Below are positions 17,167 to 25,830 of a stretch of DNA of 64,000 nucleotides, piece after piece. Location: the NCBI GenBank assembly GCA_022072055.1, contig JAJVIK010000006.1, positions 124,001 to 188,000 of the forward strand. The letters are read 5' to 3'. The translations under genes and the position numbers were made by a program. Within the stretch, counting starts at the first letter, position 1. Every line of letters begins with the position of its first letter. The notes under the pieces were generated by a model, which saw only the letters and a program-made list of their open reading frames with translations, searched no databases and had not been told where the DNA came from. The DNA is from a bacterium (GTDB taxonomy: Bacteria > Hinthialibacterota > Hinthialibacteria > OLB16).

Positions 17167-18384
17167 ATGCCGCGTTTCGCCTACCGCGCCAAGCGACCCA
17201 GCGGAGAGATTGTCGAGGGGGTTCTCGAGGCCGAGAACCGGCGCTTGGTCATTTCCAAGCTCCAAGGGATGAAGGTCTTCCCAATCGCCATCGAGGAGGA
17301 GGGCGGCAAGGGGCTTCAGGCCGAGGTTTCCCTGCAAACCCTGGTCCGCATCCGCTTCACCGACATTGTCAATTTCACGCGCCAGCTCTCCGACCTGACC
17401 AAGGCTGGACTGCCGCTGGTCCGGGCGCTGGATGTGCTGGTCGAGCAAAACGAAAACGAAAAGATGAAGAACATGATCAGGGCGTTGAAAAACGACGTCG
17501 CTGGGGGAGCGTCGTTTTCCGACGCCCTGGCCAAGTTCCCGAAGCAGTTCAGCGATCTGTACTCCAACATGGTCCGGGCGGGGGAGCTCGGCGGCTATCT
17601 GGACACCGTGCTCGACCGCTTGGCGGATTTCCTCGAGAAGGAGGCCGACCTCCGCAGCCGAATCCGCAACGCCATGGCCTACCCGTTGATCATGATCTGC
17701 GTGGCCCTCTCCGTGGTCTTCATCCTCACGGTCTACGTGGTCCCGACCTTCGTGAAGATGTTCGAGGACCAACACCTGGAGCTTCCCAAGGTCACTCAGG
17801 TTCTGATTGGGGCGAGCGACTTGGTGCGCGGCTACTGGTACCTGGTGATCGCCGGGATTTGCCTTGCGGTGTACGCCTTCAGGCAGTTTGTGGCCAAACC
17901 GGAGGGGCGCATCCTGGTGGACCGCTTCAAACTCAACATGCCGGTTTTCGGCGACATGATCCGCAAGCAGGAAATCGCCAAGTTCGCGAGAACTCTCGGG
18001 ACCCTGCTGGGGAACGGCGTTTCGATTCTTAAGGCGCTGGATGTGGTCAGCCAGGTCATCTCTAACCGCATCCTCGCCAACGAGGTCGCCTCGCTGAAGG
18101 GGGATATCTCCGAGGGGGCGCGGCTTTCCAACAAGATGAAGCAAAGCGAAATCTTCCCGCCCGTGGCGGTGAACATGGTCGCGGTCGGAGAAGAAACCGG
18201 CGAGCTGGAGCGGACTCTGATCCGCATCGCCGACACCTACGAGGTCGAGACCGACCGCGCGATTAAGACGCTTGTAACGCTGATTGAACCGCTGCTGATC
18301 GTCTCCATGGCGCTGGTGGTCGGATTCATCGTGATGGCGATGATCCTGCCGATCTTCCAGCTTTCAACGGTCGTGCGCGGATAA
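17167..18384 (+). CDS. gspF: Type II secretion inner-membrane platform protein GspF
   Basis: 405 residues, the standard length. There are two T2SF domains, each beginning with the family pattern (FTRQLSDLTKAGLPLVRALD near 78, and FARTLGTLLGNGVSILKALD near 275), and three transmembrane helices (about 170-195, 220-240 and 375-400). The N-terminal PRFAYRAKRPSGEIVEGV is typical. It forms the inner-membrane platform that couples the GspE motor to pseudopilin polymerisation. It starts 3 bp after gspE, with which it is surely co-transcribed. Confidence 0.95.
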   Translation: MPRFAYRAKRPSGEIVEGVLEAENRRLVISKLQGMKVFPIAIEEEGGKGLQAEVSLQTLVRIRFTDIVNFTRQLSDLTKAGLPLVRALDVLVEQNENEKMKNMIRALKNDVAGGASFSDALAKFPKQFSDLYSNMVRAGELGGYLDTVLDRLADFLEKEADLRSRIRNAMAYPLIMICVALSVVFILTVYVVPTFVKMFEDQHLELPKVTQVLIGASDLVRGYWYLVIAGICLAVYAFRQFVAKPEGRILVDRFKLNMPVFGDMIRKQEIAKFARTLGTLLGNGVSILKALDVVSQVISNRILANEVASLKGDISEGARLSNKMKQSEIFPPVAVNMVAVGEETGELERTLIRIADTYEVETDRAIKTLVTLIEPLLIVSMALVVGFIVMAMILPIFQLSTVVRG

Positions 18385-18425
18385 GCGAAAAGAACAGGGC
18401 AATCCGGAAGGGGAGGAAGAGAGCC

Positions 18426-18656
18426 ATGAAAAGCAGAGGAAACAACCCGCGAGGGGCGGTCTTGTCGGACCGGGCCGCGACCGGTGTTCAGACCTGGAAG
18501 CTGGTGGCGCTCACCGGGCTGATCGTATTCCTAGCCATCGTGGGAGCGTTTGCCTGGGACCTGCTCAAATCCCAGAGTAACAGCGCGGGAGTGGACTTGG
18601 GTCTTGAGGTGGGCGCCGCGCGGAGTTTAACGACCGGCGCGGAGGGAGTATCCTAA
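18426..18656 (+). CDS. Small single-pass membrane protein in the secretion operon
   Basis: 76 residues, not recognised. One clear transmembrane helix (LVALTGLIVFLAIVGAFAW, about 26-44) with a basic N-terminal tail (cytoplasmic by the positive-inside rule) and a short C-terminal tail. A strong ribosome site (GGAGGAAGAGAG) precedes the ATG at 18426, so it is probably real. It lies between gspF and gspG, a position with no standard component. It could be an accessory anchor or assembly factor; function unknown. Confidence 0.65.
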   Translation: MKSRGNNPRGAVLSDRAATGVQTWKLVALTGLIVFLAIVGAFAWDLLKSQSNSAGVDLGLEVGAARSLTTGAEGVS

Positions 18657-18791
18657 GAAGTGGATTGTCCCCGGGTCCGGAGGAGCGGGCGCGGGAGCAA
18701 AAGACAGGTTTTTCGCAGGCTCCGAGATGATGCGATGAGCCGGTTTGAAACCATGTGTGGGAAGATGAATGAGGAAAAAGGAGATGGTTCA

Positions 18792-19313
18792 ATGATACGG
18801 GAACAGCAACAAACACGAAAAGCCGAGCGCGGCTTTACCCTGATCGAGCTGATGCTTGTGATCGTGATCCTTGGGATCCTCGCGGGCGTCGCGGTCACCA
18901 ACCTCACGGGTGTCGGTGAGGACGCGCGACGGACCCGCGCTCAGTCCGATATCGCCACGATCCAGAACGCGATTCGTATGTTCGAGATCAGCATGGGCCG
19001 ATATCCCTCGGACGAGGAGGGCATCGAGGAACTGACCAAGAAGACCGACGAGCACAAGGCGTTCCTGCCCCAAGTCCCCAAGGACCCCTGGGGCGAGCCC
19101 TATGGCTACCGTGAGGAGAGCGAGCACGAACAGGATTTCCCGGATGTGTGGTCCAACGGCAAGGACAAGCAGGAAGGGACTGATGATGACATCGGGAATT
19201 GGGCCGCCGAGGACACCGGAGGCGAAAGCGGAAGTGGGAGCGGTTCCGGTGGCGGAACCAGCACCTCGGGTGGGACCGGCGGCGGTGGTGGTGGCGGCGG
19301 CGGCGGAGAGTAA
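18792..19313 (+). CDS. gspG: Major pseudopilin GspG with glycine-rich tail
   Basis: 173 residues. Prepilin peptidase site ERGFTLIELMLVIVILGILAG after a 15-residue leader, with E at mature position 5. The core shows GspG features (DIATIQNAIRMFEISMGRYPSDEEGIEEL, shown in part as QNAIRMFE and GRYPSDEEG; PKDPWGEPYGY; calcium-loop-like DVWSNGKDKQEGTDDDIGNW). Unusual is a low-complexity tail after GNWAAED made of Gly, Ser and Thr, ending in about ten glycines and a Glu. The start is the ATG at 18792, with AAAAAGGAGA eight bases before it. Forms the pseudopilus shaft. Confidence 0.92.
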   Translation: MIREQQQTRKAERGFTLIELMLVIVILGILAGVAVTNLTGVGEDARRTRAQSDIATIQNAIRMFEISMGRYPSDEEGIEELTKKTDEHKAFLPQVPKDPWGEPYGYREESEHEQDFPDVWSNGKDKQEGTDDDIGNWAAEDTGGESGSGSGSGGGTSTSGGTGGGGGGGGGGE

Positions 19314-19406
19314 GCGCGTCGGGCGCAAGGTGGCCGGAAATGGCGACGGTTCCGGGTGGCGTGGATCCACCCGGAACCGCCAGTCCCGGTCACGGGGGAG
19401 GTTGCG

Positions 19407-19712
19407 ATGAGAACGGAAAGCGCCAAGCGGGCCACCCTGATCGAATCTTGGGGGCGTCCCGTCACGGTCACGGAAGGGCTTTTGGCCCTATTCGCCATCG
19501 GGTTGCTGTTGGGTCTCTGGCTGGGGCAGGGTCCCGACCGTTCCCAGATGGACCAGATTCGCGCCCTGGACGAACGGGTTCACATGCTTGAATTGCAGCG
19601 CGCCCTTTTTCGGGAATCGGCGCGACCTCGGATTAGCGCGACCCCCGGCGGGCGGATCCCCGAGGCGGATGTTCAGCACGACCTCTCGGAAAACCTCTCC
19701 ATCCGCCTCTAG
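19407..19712 (+). CDS. Small membrane-anchored protein with helical tail
   Basis: 101 residues, not recognised. One transmembrane helix (GLLALFAIGLLLGLWLG, about 24-40) is followed by a probable coiled-coil stretch (MDQIRALDERVHMLELQRALF) and a polar tail. GGGGAGG lies 6 bp before the ATG at 19407. It sits between gspG and gspH, in the second non-standard slot of this operon. The layout (short tail, helix, periplasmic coiled coil) resembles adaptor-type subunits, but no function can be assigned. Confidence 0.6.
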   Translation: MRTESAKRATLIESWGRPVTVTEGLLALFAIGLLLGLWLGQGPDRSQMDQIRALDERVHMLELQRALFRESARPRISATPGGRIPEADVQHDLSENLSIRL

Positions 19713-19815
19713 GAAACCTTCACGGCGTCATTTCACGGGGGGACCGGGGGAGGAGACTCCAAACCGGCCCTCGAGACAGGCAATGAATCGGAAAACCTGA
19801 ACGGACCCAATCAGG

Positions 19816-20391
19816 ATGCCAAGTCATCGAACGCATAACGCGCGCCAAGCGCCCGGCGGATTCACCCTCATCGAGTTGGTGGTGGTGGTCGCGATTCTGT
19901 CGCTGATGGTGGGGACCGCGATTCCCCTGTTCGGCGGCGCGCTGGGGAAGCTCCGCGCCACAAGCGCCATCGATGAGGTCCTGATGACCTTGCGTCTGGC
20001 CAACCAGAAGAGCGTCTTCCAGCAGGCGCGCCAGGAATTCGTGATCGATTTCCGGCGCGACAAGAACCGCTATTGGATCGAGTTTCTCCAGCCCGGGAAA
20101 CGCGCCAAAAAGCTCCGTTGGGCTCCCGATCAGGTGCGCGCGCTCAAACGGGATTTCGAGTTCATTCAGGTGTACTTCCCGGATCAGGATGAGACCAACC
20201 GGCGGCGTCAAGCCAGGATCTCGTTCTTCCCCGATGGCACCTCGAAGGATTGCTACATCTTTCTCGGCAAGTCGGTCGGAAGCGGCGGACGGGACTATGA
20301 CCCGCTGTATGTCATTGAGGTCCGGGGTAGCGATGGAAGGGTGAGGTTGCTGGAGGGGGAGGAGAAGGAAGAATATGAGGGCTACCTGTAG
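19816..20391 (+). CDS. gspH: Minor pseudopilin GspH-like
   Basis: 191 residues with a prepilin N-methylation motif GGFTLIELVVVVAILSLM after a 14-residue leader. The remainder is GspH/FimT-like in position and length, with highly charged segments near the C-terminus. Minor pseudopilins form the tip of the pseudopilus. It overlaps gspI by 17 bp. Assignment to H rather than another minor pilin rests mainly on operon order (G-H-I-J-K). Confidence 0.78.
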   Translation: MPSHRTHNARQAPGGFTLIELVVVVAILSLMVGTAIPLFGGALGKLRATSAIDEVLMTLRLANQKSVFQQARQEFVIDFRRDKNRYWIEFLQPGKRAKKLRWAPDQVRALKRDFEFIQVYFPDQDETNRRRQARISFFPDGTSKDCYIFLGKSVGSGGRDYDPLYVIEVRGSDGRVRLLEGEEKEEYEGYL

Positions 20392-20806
20392 ACCCCTCGG
20401 TCCGCGCGGCTTCCTCCTGATTGAGGTCATGGTGGCGACCACCCTGCTTGCGGTGGGGGTGACCGCCGCGCTCAACGCCATCTTCAGCAGCCTTAAGGCC
20501 ACTTCCGAAGCGCGAATGTACAGCAAGGCGCTGTTCCTGGGGCAGAAGGTGATGTCCGAGCTGGAGGCGCGCGCCACCCTCAACGACGAGTACACGGTCC
20601 CGCGCGCCGGAGTGTTCGAGGATTACCCCAACTACCGCTGGCAGGCCGCGAGCGAGAACATCGACCGTTTCTGGACCCGCCAGATCCGGGTCACGATCAT
20701 CTGGGCGGATGATCCCCGCAAGCTCTATGACGATGACGAGTGCTTCTTCTACCGCCTGGTGACCGAGGTGCGTCGAGCGCGATACCCGGAGGATTACGAG
20801 AAATGA
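20375..20806 (+). CDS. gspI: Minor pseudopilin GspI-like
   Basis: 143 residues. The prepilin motif is RGFLLIEVMVATTLLAVGV, with E5 and the IEVMVA pattern characteristic of GspI/PilV. The leader is about 12 residues. GspI, GspJ and GspK form the pseudopilus tip complex. It starts inside gspH (17 bp overlap) and its stop overlaps the gspJ start by ATGA. Confidence 0.82.
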   Translation: MRATCRPLGPRGFLLIEVMVATTLLAVGVTAALNAIFSSLKATSEARMYSKALFLGQKVMSELEARATLNDEYTVPRAGVFEDYPNYRWQAASENIDRFWTRQIRVTIIWADDPRKLYDDDECFFYRLVTEVRRARYPEDYEK

Positions 20807-21738
20807 TCCCGCCGCGCGCCTCCACCAGGCCCGCCTCCGGTTTCACCCTGATCGAGCTCTTGCTCGCGATCACCATCTTTATCCTGGTGATTGGGACCAT
20901 CTACGCCTCTCTTGCCGGAGCGACTCAGGCCCTGCTGCTCGGCAAGGAGAACATGGAGCGCTTCCAGCTCTCCCGCGCGGGCATGAACCGGCTGATCACC
21001 GACCTCCGCAAGAGCCTTTCGCCCGCCTCGCTTCCGTTCCGCGAGGAGGAGAAGGAAGGCTTCGAGGGTGAGCTGGGATTTGTCGAGGAGGAGGATGACG
21101 ATAGCGAACTGCAGGTCACTTTCGTGGGGGACTCCAACCAGGTTCAGTTTGTCCTTCGCCAGGAGCTCAGCTCGGACAAAGGGCCCTCCCTGGACATCCG
21201 CGAGGTGCGCTATCGGGTGGACGATGAAGGCAAGTTGATCAAGGAAATCTTCCGCAGCTTGCTCATCGCCCGCCTGGAGGAGCTCGTGTTTCGCCGCCAA
21301 CAACAGCGGCTCCCCGAGGGCGAGCGGACCCGGGATCGGTTTTTCACGGACGCCGAGCGGGGGATTTTTGAAAACCCCATCACTCAGGTGGTCTGCGAGA
21401 ACGTGAAGCAAGTTCAGTTCCGCTACTTCGATGGACAGGAGTGGCGCGACTCTTGGGACTCCGAGGAGGTTGTAATCAACGAATACGCCCGAGACTTGCC
21501 GGAGGAGGAGCTGACCGAGGAGGATGAGGAAAAGATCGGACTGCCTCGGTTGGTTCAGGTGGAGCTGATCCTGGTGGGAGAGGTGCGTTTCGACACGATC
21601 ACCGATATCCCCGCCGCGGACCTCAACGCGGTCGGCGCGCGTGGGAATGAAAGCGATTTCGGATCGGCCCTGCGTGCCAGCCGCGATCGACTGAATCGGC
21701 TCCGCGAGCGCGCGGGAGGAGGGCGGAGGCGTCGATGA
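20803..21738 (+). CDS. gspJ: Minor pseudopilin GspJ-like
   Basis: 311 residues from the ATG overlapping the gspI stop. Prepilin motif SGFTLIELLLAITIFILVIG (about 14-33), consistent with GspJ (IELLxAxxIF). The globular part is larger than usual for GspJ (about 200 residues) and rich in Glu and Asp with runs such as EEEDDDSEL and PEEELTEEDEEK. The acidic surface may relate to calcium or to extracellular conditions. Overlaps gspK by ATGA. A longer frame start at 20740 is rejected because it lies within gspI. Confidence 0.82.
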   Translation: MIPPRASTRPASGFTLIELLLAITIFILVIGTIYASLAGATQALLLGKENMERFQLSRAGMNRLITDLRKSLSPASLPFREEEKEGFEGELGFVEEEDDDSELQVTFVGDSNQVQFVLRQELSSDKGPSLDIREVRYRVDDEGKLIKEIFRSLLIARLEELVFRRQQQRLPEGERTRDRFFTDAERGIFENPITQVVCENVKQVQFRYFDGQEWRDSWDSEEVVINEYARDLPEEELTEEDEEKIGLPRLVQVELILVGEVRFDTITDIPAADLNAVGARGNESDFGSALRASRDRLNRLRERAGGGRRRR

Positions 21739-23102
21739 GAGCGAATCGGACCCCTCCTCGCGTCCCAGCCCAGGACTCGGGCATGATCCTGGTTACCGTG
21801 ATCTGGGTCCTGTTGATGCTCACGGTCATCGCCTGGACCTATGCCCGTCAGTGCCAGATGGAGCTGCGCATGACCGGGTTCCAGACCAACAGCACCAAGG
21901 CCTACTACATCGCCCGCGCTGGCGTTGCCCGCGCGATCTCGTTCCTGCGCGAGGACAAGCTCAAGGACCAAGGGGTCTTGGGCGAGGAGGACCTGATCGA
22001 GATCGACGACAAGGATGAGAACTGGGTCTACGACCATCCCGCCGAGGCCTGGGGCTATAACCCGGAGGCCTATGGAATCGATCCGGAGGATGACGAGGAG
22101 GACTGGGGCGCCTACTTGGAGGACCGTAAGAAGGACGCGCAAGGGAAGCTCCTGGTTCGCGTGGAGGACCTCTCCGGGCGACTGAACTTGAATGGCGCGA
22201 CCCGGATTCAAATCCAGCGCCTACTGGAGGTGTGCGGGGTGGAGGAGGATTACGCCAAGGCGCTCTCCGCCGCGATCGTGGATTACATCGATGTCGATGA
22301 AGACCCGACCATCGTGGATGATGTCCGGTTGGACGGCTGGGAATTCGGCGACCAGGCGACCGAGGACACCTATTACAATCCCCACCAGTCCCCGGAGGAG
22401 ATCGAGGTCTCCGGTCCGAGTCTGGTCATGAAAAACGAGCCGATGAGCGCGGTCGAGGAGCTCCTGCTTGTCCCCGGAATGAAGGATTTCATTTACTACG
22501 GCGAGGACGAGAACCGGGATGGAGAGCTCGACGACAACGAAAACGACGGGGATGAGTCGCCGCCTTACGACAACGCCGATGGTGAGTTACAGTTAGGGCT
22601 GCGCGACTTTGTTTCGGTTCAATCCGGACTCTCGACCGAGCGGATCGGGAGGCCGAACCTGAACAGCGCCCCATTCGAGGTGATCCAGGCGCTCCTCTGG
22701 GGGGAGGAGGAGTCCGAGGACAACGCCGCCGACATCGCGGAGAAGATCGTAAAATACCGCGATGGCGGCGACCGTTATCTCGGATCGGATGATGACAAGC
22801 GCTTTCGGACCCTCCCCCACACGGACGAGAATAGCGATGGGATCGACGCCGTCGGGCTGGACTCGGTGGAGGCCGACCGCGCCGCTCAAGCGTTCGGGGT
22901 GGCCTCGGACTACTTTCAGATCCTCTCCACGGGTATCGTGAATGACGTGAAGAAGACCTTGAAGGTGTCCGTGCTCCGGAGCTTCATCGAGCAGGTGGAC
23001 CTGAACGAGGGAGGACCGGATCGCCGCTCGCGCTTCTCGCGCGATGAGGAGCCCGAGGAGCAGGTGCAGATTCTGACAATCAATTACGAGGAAGAGGGCT
23101 GA
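21735..23102 (+). CDS. gspK: Minor pseudopilin GspK-like
   Basis: 455 residues. The N-terminus SGMILVTVIWVLLMLTVIAW followed by NSTKAYYIARAGVARA is the GspK pattern (non-standard residue at mature position 5). There is a large domain with a helix-hairpin-helix-like region (RLNLNGATRIQIQRLLEVCG; GRPNLNSAPFEVIQALL) as in the GspK saddle. Strongly acidic inserts (DPEDDEEDWG, DENRDGELDDNENDGDE) look like calcium-binding loops. Larger than Escherichia GspK (about 325). Overlaps gspJ by ATGA and gspL by one base. Confidence 0.85.
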   Translation: MRANRTPPRVPAQDSGMILVTVIWVLLMLTVIAWTYARQCQMELRMTGFQTNSTKAYYIARAGVARAISFLREDKLKDQGVLGEEDLIEIDDKDENWVYDHPAEAWGYNPEAYGIDPEDDEEDWGAYLEDRKKDAQGKLLVRVEDLSGRLNLNGATRIQIQRLLEVCGVEEDYAKALSAAIVDYIDVDEDPTIVDDVRLDGWEFGDQATEDTYYNPHQSPEEIEVSGPSLVMKNEPMSAVEELLLVPGMKDFIYYGEDENRDGELDDNENDGDESPPYDNADGELQLGLRDFVSVQSGLSTERIGRPNLNSAPFEVIQALLWGEEESEDNAADIAEKIVKYRDGGDRYLGSDDDKRFRTLPHTDENSDGIDAVGLDSVEADRAAQAFGVASDYFQILSTGIVNDVKKTLKVSVLRSFIEQVDLNEGGPDRRSRFSRDEEPEEQVQILTINYEEEG

Positions 23103-24658
23103 TGGCCAAGAAGGATGTCTCGCGCGGGGCGCGGACAGTCACGGGAGTGGAGTATGGCAAGCGGGTGGTCCGGGTCGCGACCCTCGCGCGCGGGCGGACC
23201 GGAAAGATCGCCCTGCGCGCGCTCACCCAGGCGCTGGTCCATCCGGGACGGCCGGGGGTGGCGGAAGACCTCCACACGGGCCGTCGCGCCGCCCTCAAGG
23301 AAGCCCTCGCCAAGCACCCCAAGGACCTTGGCGACATCATCCTCGGCCTCCCCCGCGAGGATGTCATCTCCCGCGTGGTCAGCCTCCCCTCCGGCGAGGC
23401 GTCTGAAATCCGCGAGATGCTCTTCTTCGATGTCGAGCGCTATCTCCCCTTTCCCCCGGACGAGGGAGAGATTTCGTATCGCGTCCTCGAACAGGTCGGG
23501 GCCAACGAATCCCATGTCCTCATGGTCGCCGCCAAACGCGAAGAGCTGTACGAAATCCTGAACCAGATCGGGGAGGCGGGCGTGGAGCCGCTTCGACTGG
23601 ATGTCGAGGCGCACGGCTGCGGGTACGCTTTCGCGCACGCCAACGGGGAGGTTCGAGAGGGGGCCTACGCCTTCCTCCACCTCGATCTCCAGACCTCGAT
23701 CATCGGACTGGTTAAAGACCGTCAGCTCCGCTTCTCCCGCGCCACTCCGGTTTCCACCGAGGAGCTCGGCTCCGCCTCGCTCAATGTCTCCTTTGAGGAG
23801 AAACCGGAGAACTGGCCCGAGCCTCAGGCCCGCTGGTGGAGCGCGCTCCTGCGGAACGTGAAACAAACTCTCGCCGGTTTCACCCACGAATCCCTCGGCG
23901 CGCAGCCCAACCACCTGCTGCTCTCCGGGCCGGGGAGCGAACTCCCCGGACTCGGATCGGCCCTCGAAAAGGCGCTGTCCCTCCCGGTCTCCCGTCGAGA
24001 TCCTCTGCCCGCCGGGAAGGTCCAGGAGCCGTTGCTGTGCTATTCCAGCGCCATCGGACTCGCCCTGGAAGAGCTGGAGGCCGACCACCACATCAACCTG
24101 GTCCCCGAGGAGATCTACCACCAACGCGCGGCGGCCAGGAAGAAGCAGTTCACGGTCAACACCCTGATCCTGATGGTCTTCAACATCATCCTCTTCGCGT
24201 CCTGGGCGGGGCACTCCTTCTGGCACAAACAGCAGCTGATCCGGATTATCGAGGGGAAGATTCTGGCTCTGCGGGAGCCGATTCGGGATATTGATGAAAT
24301 CTCGGCCAAGCTCGATGTGATCCACAAGAACATCGACCGCGAGAATTCCGCCTTCAAGGTCCTTCGCGACATTTTCGAGCGGACCCCCGACCGGGTGAAA
24401 ATCCAGAAGCTCCAATTCACCAAGTCCGACAGCGTCACCATGGATTTCGACACCTTCACCCGCGCGGACTTGGACAACTATGTCTCGATCCTGGCCGACT
24501 CTCCCCATTTCGCCGCGGGAATCAAACCGATTGAATACGGTCAGGCGCGCACCGAAGACCTGAGCCGACGCCGGGAGGCCTATGATGTCCCCAACATCCA
24601 GAAGGTCACCGGCCTCAAGGCCACCATCAAGACCAGCGAAAAGCTGAAGAAGGAGTAG
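23102..24658 (+). CDS. gspL: GspL-like protein (PilM-type actin fold + membrane anchor)
   Basis: 518 residues. The cytoplasmic part (about 1-330) is actin-like/PilM-like (TGVEYGKRVVRVATL, LGLPREDVISRVVSLPS, FFDVERYLPFPPDEGEISYRV; each partial), with a late LLLSGPGSELPGLGSALEKAL phosphate-loop-like segment. A transmembrane helix occurs at about 350-370 (TLILMVFNIILFASW), then a periplasmic PilN-like ferredoxin-fold region (LRDIFERTPDRVKIQKLQF). This is the GspL layout, which recruits GspE to the membrane. It starts one base before the gspK stop. Confidence 0.78.
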   Translation: MAKKDVSRGARTVTGVEYGKRVVRVATLARGRTGKIALRALTQALVHPGRPGVAEDLHTGRRAALKEALAKHPKDLGDIILGLPREDVISRVVSLPSGEASEIREMLFFDVERYLPFPPDEGEISYRVLEQVGANESHVLMVAAKREELYEILNQIGEAGVEPLRLDVEAHGCGYAFAHANGEVREGAYAFLHLDLQTSIIGLVKDRQLRFSRATPVSTEELGSASLNVSFEEKPENWPEPQARWWSALLRNVKQTLAGFTHESLGAQPNHLLLSGPGSELPGLGSALEKALSLPVSRRDPLPAGKVQEPLLCYSSAIGLALEELEADHHINLVPEEIYHQRAAARKKQFTVNTLILMVFNIILFASWAGHSFWHKQQLIRIIEGKILALREPIRDIDEISAKLDVIHKNIDRENSAFKVLRDIFERTPDRVKIQKLQFTKSDSVTMDFDTFTRADLDNYVSILADSPHFAAGIKPIEYGQARTEDLSRRREAYDVPNIQKVTGLKATIKTSEKLKKE

Positions 24659-24668
24659 CGCGGAAGTC

Positions 24669-25250
24669 ATGGCCGTTCTCCAAACCAAACGCGAAAGGCT
24701 GCTCATGGGACTCACCGCCCTGGCCGTGGTCTTTGGGGGAGGCTATCTCTTTGTCTTCAGGCCGGTGATCGCCATGTACCGCGACCTGGACAGCGAGATC
24801 GCCAAGGCACGCGAGCAGTACGCCGCCGCCAAGGACAAGTACATCCGCTCCAAACAGATTCGCGCCGAATTCGAACACATACGCGAAAGCCTCTCCCTGG
24901 AGGGAACCGAACAGAAGAAGCAGGAGCAAATCAACTCCGAGCTCACCCGACTGGTGGACGAAAACCACATCCTCCCCCACCAGCAAAGCCCCAGCAGCGG
25001 GGAGAACATCGATGACTTCAAGATCTACTCATTTGATCTCAAGACAATCGAGACCGATTGGCCCACGCTCGCGGCTTTCCTGTATGCGGTCGAGAACACC
25101 CCCGCGGTCCTGGAGGTCCAGAGCCTTACGGTGGCCAAGAATCCGGGCCGGAATCTCCCGCCCAACAAAACCATCAAGGTGGATATCCGCATCTCGCGAC
25201 TGATCGAGCACAAGTTGGCCCGGACTGAGCGCCGAGGACGGCGGCGTTAG
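24669..25250 (+). CDS. gspM: GspM/PilO-like inner-membrane protein
   Basis: 193 residues. Short cytoplasmic tail, one transmembrane helix (about 11-30), a coiled-coil stretch (RDLDSEIAKAREQYAAAKDKY, in part) and a ferredoxin-like fold (FDLKTIETDWPTLAAFLYAVE, in part) as in GspM and PilO. These pair with GspL/PilN in the alignment platform. It begins 10 bp after gspL. Naming is by architecture and order rather than a sequence motif. Confidence 0.7.
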   Translation: MAVLQTKRERLLMGLTALAVVFGGGYLFVFRPVIAMYRDLDSEIAKAREQYAAAKDKYIRSKQIRAEFEHIRESLSLEGTEQKKQEQINSELTRLVDENHILPHQQSPSSGENIDDFKIYSFDLKTIETDWPTLAAFLYAVENTPAVLEVQSLTVAKNPGRNLPPNKTIKVDIRISRLIEHKLARTERRGRRR

Positions 25251-25274
25251 GCGCCGCAAGGAAGGTTTGTTGAA

Positions 25275-25814
25275 ATGGCAATCAGCGCCGGCAAGGAATG
25301 GTTCGTCTATCTGATCCTGATCGTGGTCGCGGGGGGTCTCAGCCTGCTGCTGGTGACCGACATCCTGGCCGCGCGCACCGAGCGCGAGGAGTTGGCCAAG
25401 CCGGAGAAGGTTCTGGTGGAGGGGCCGGATGAAAACCTGGGCGAACCCACCCCAATCGAAACCGCCATCTCGGTGTTCAAAGCCCGCGCGGATCTCTTCG
25501 GGGAGCTGGTGACCCCGCGCCCAACCGCGACCAAACCTCCCGAGCCTAGCCCGACCCCCACCCAAGTCCCGCTCGCCGAGGGCTGGGAGGTGGTCAACAT
25601 CATGGGCGGAAAAGCCGTCCAGCTGCTTCGAGGAGACAAGAAGAGATTCACCTACCGCGAGGGCGCGGTCATCCCTCCGCCCCCCGACACCCCCGTGATT
25701 GTCGTGTATCGAATCGAAAAGGACAGGGTGTTTTTGATCAACAAGGTCAACGGCGCGATGGGATGGCTTCTCAAGGGGGGCGGGGTCGAGTACTCCAAGA
25801 CCCTTCCGCCCTGA
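25275..25814 (+). CDS. GspC/PilP-like membrane-anchored protein
   Basis: 179 residues. One transmembrane helix (FVYLILIVVAGGLSLLLV, about 10-27), a Pro/Thr-rich linker (TPRPTATKPPEPSPTPTQV) and a C-terminal small beta-domain (GWEVVNIMGGKAVQLLRGDKKRF) resembling the GspC HR domain or PilP, the part that contacts the secretin. It is the last gene of the operon, 24 bp after gspM. If this reading is right, its partner secretin GspD must be encoded elsewhere, since none is in this window. Confidence 0.55.
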   Translation: MAISAGKEWFVYLILIVVAGGLSLLLVTDILAARTEREELAKPEKVLVEGPDENLGEPTPIETAISVFKARADLFGELVTPRPTATKPPEPSPTPTQVPLAEGWEVVNIMGGKAVQLLRGDKKRFTYREGAVIPPPPDTPVIVVYRIEKDRVFLINKVNGAMGWLLKGGGVEYSKTLPP

Positions 25815-25830
25815 TCCTCCGGTCCCCTTC

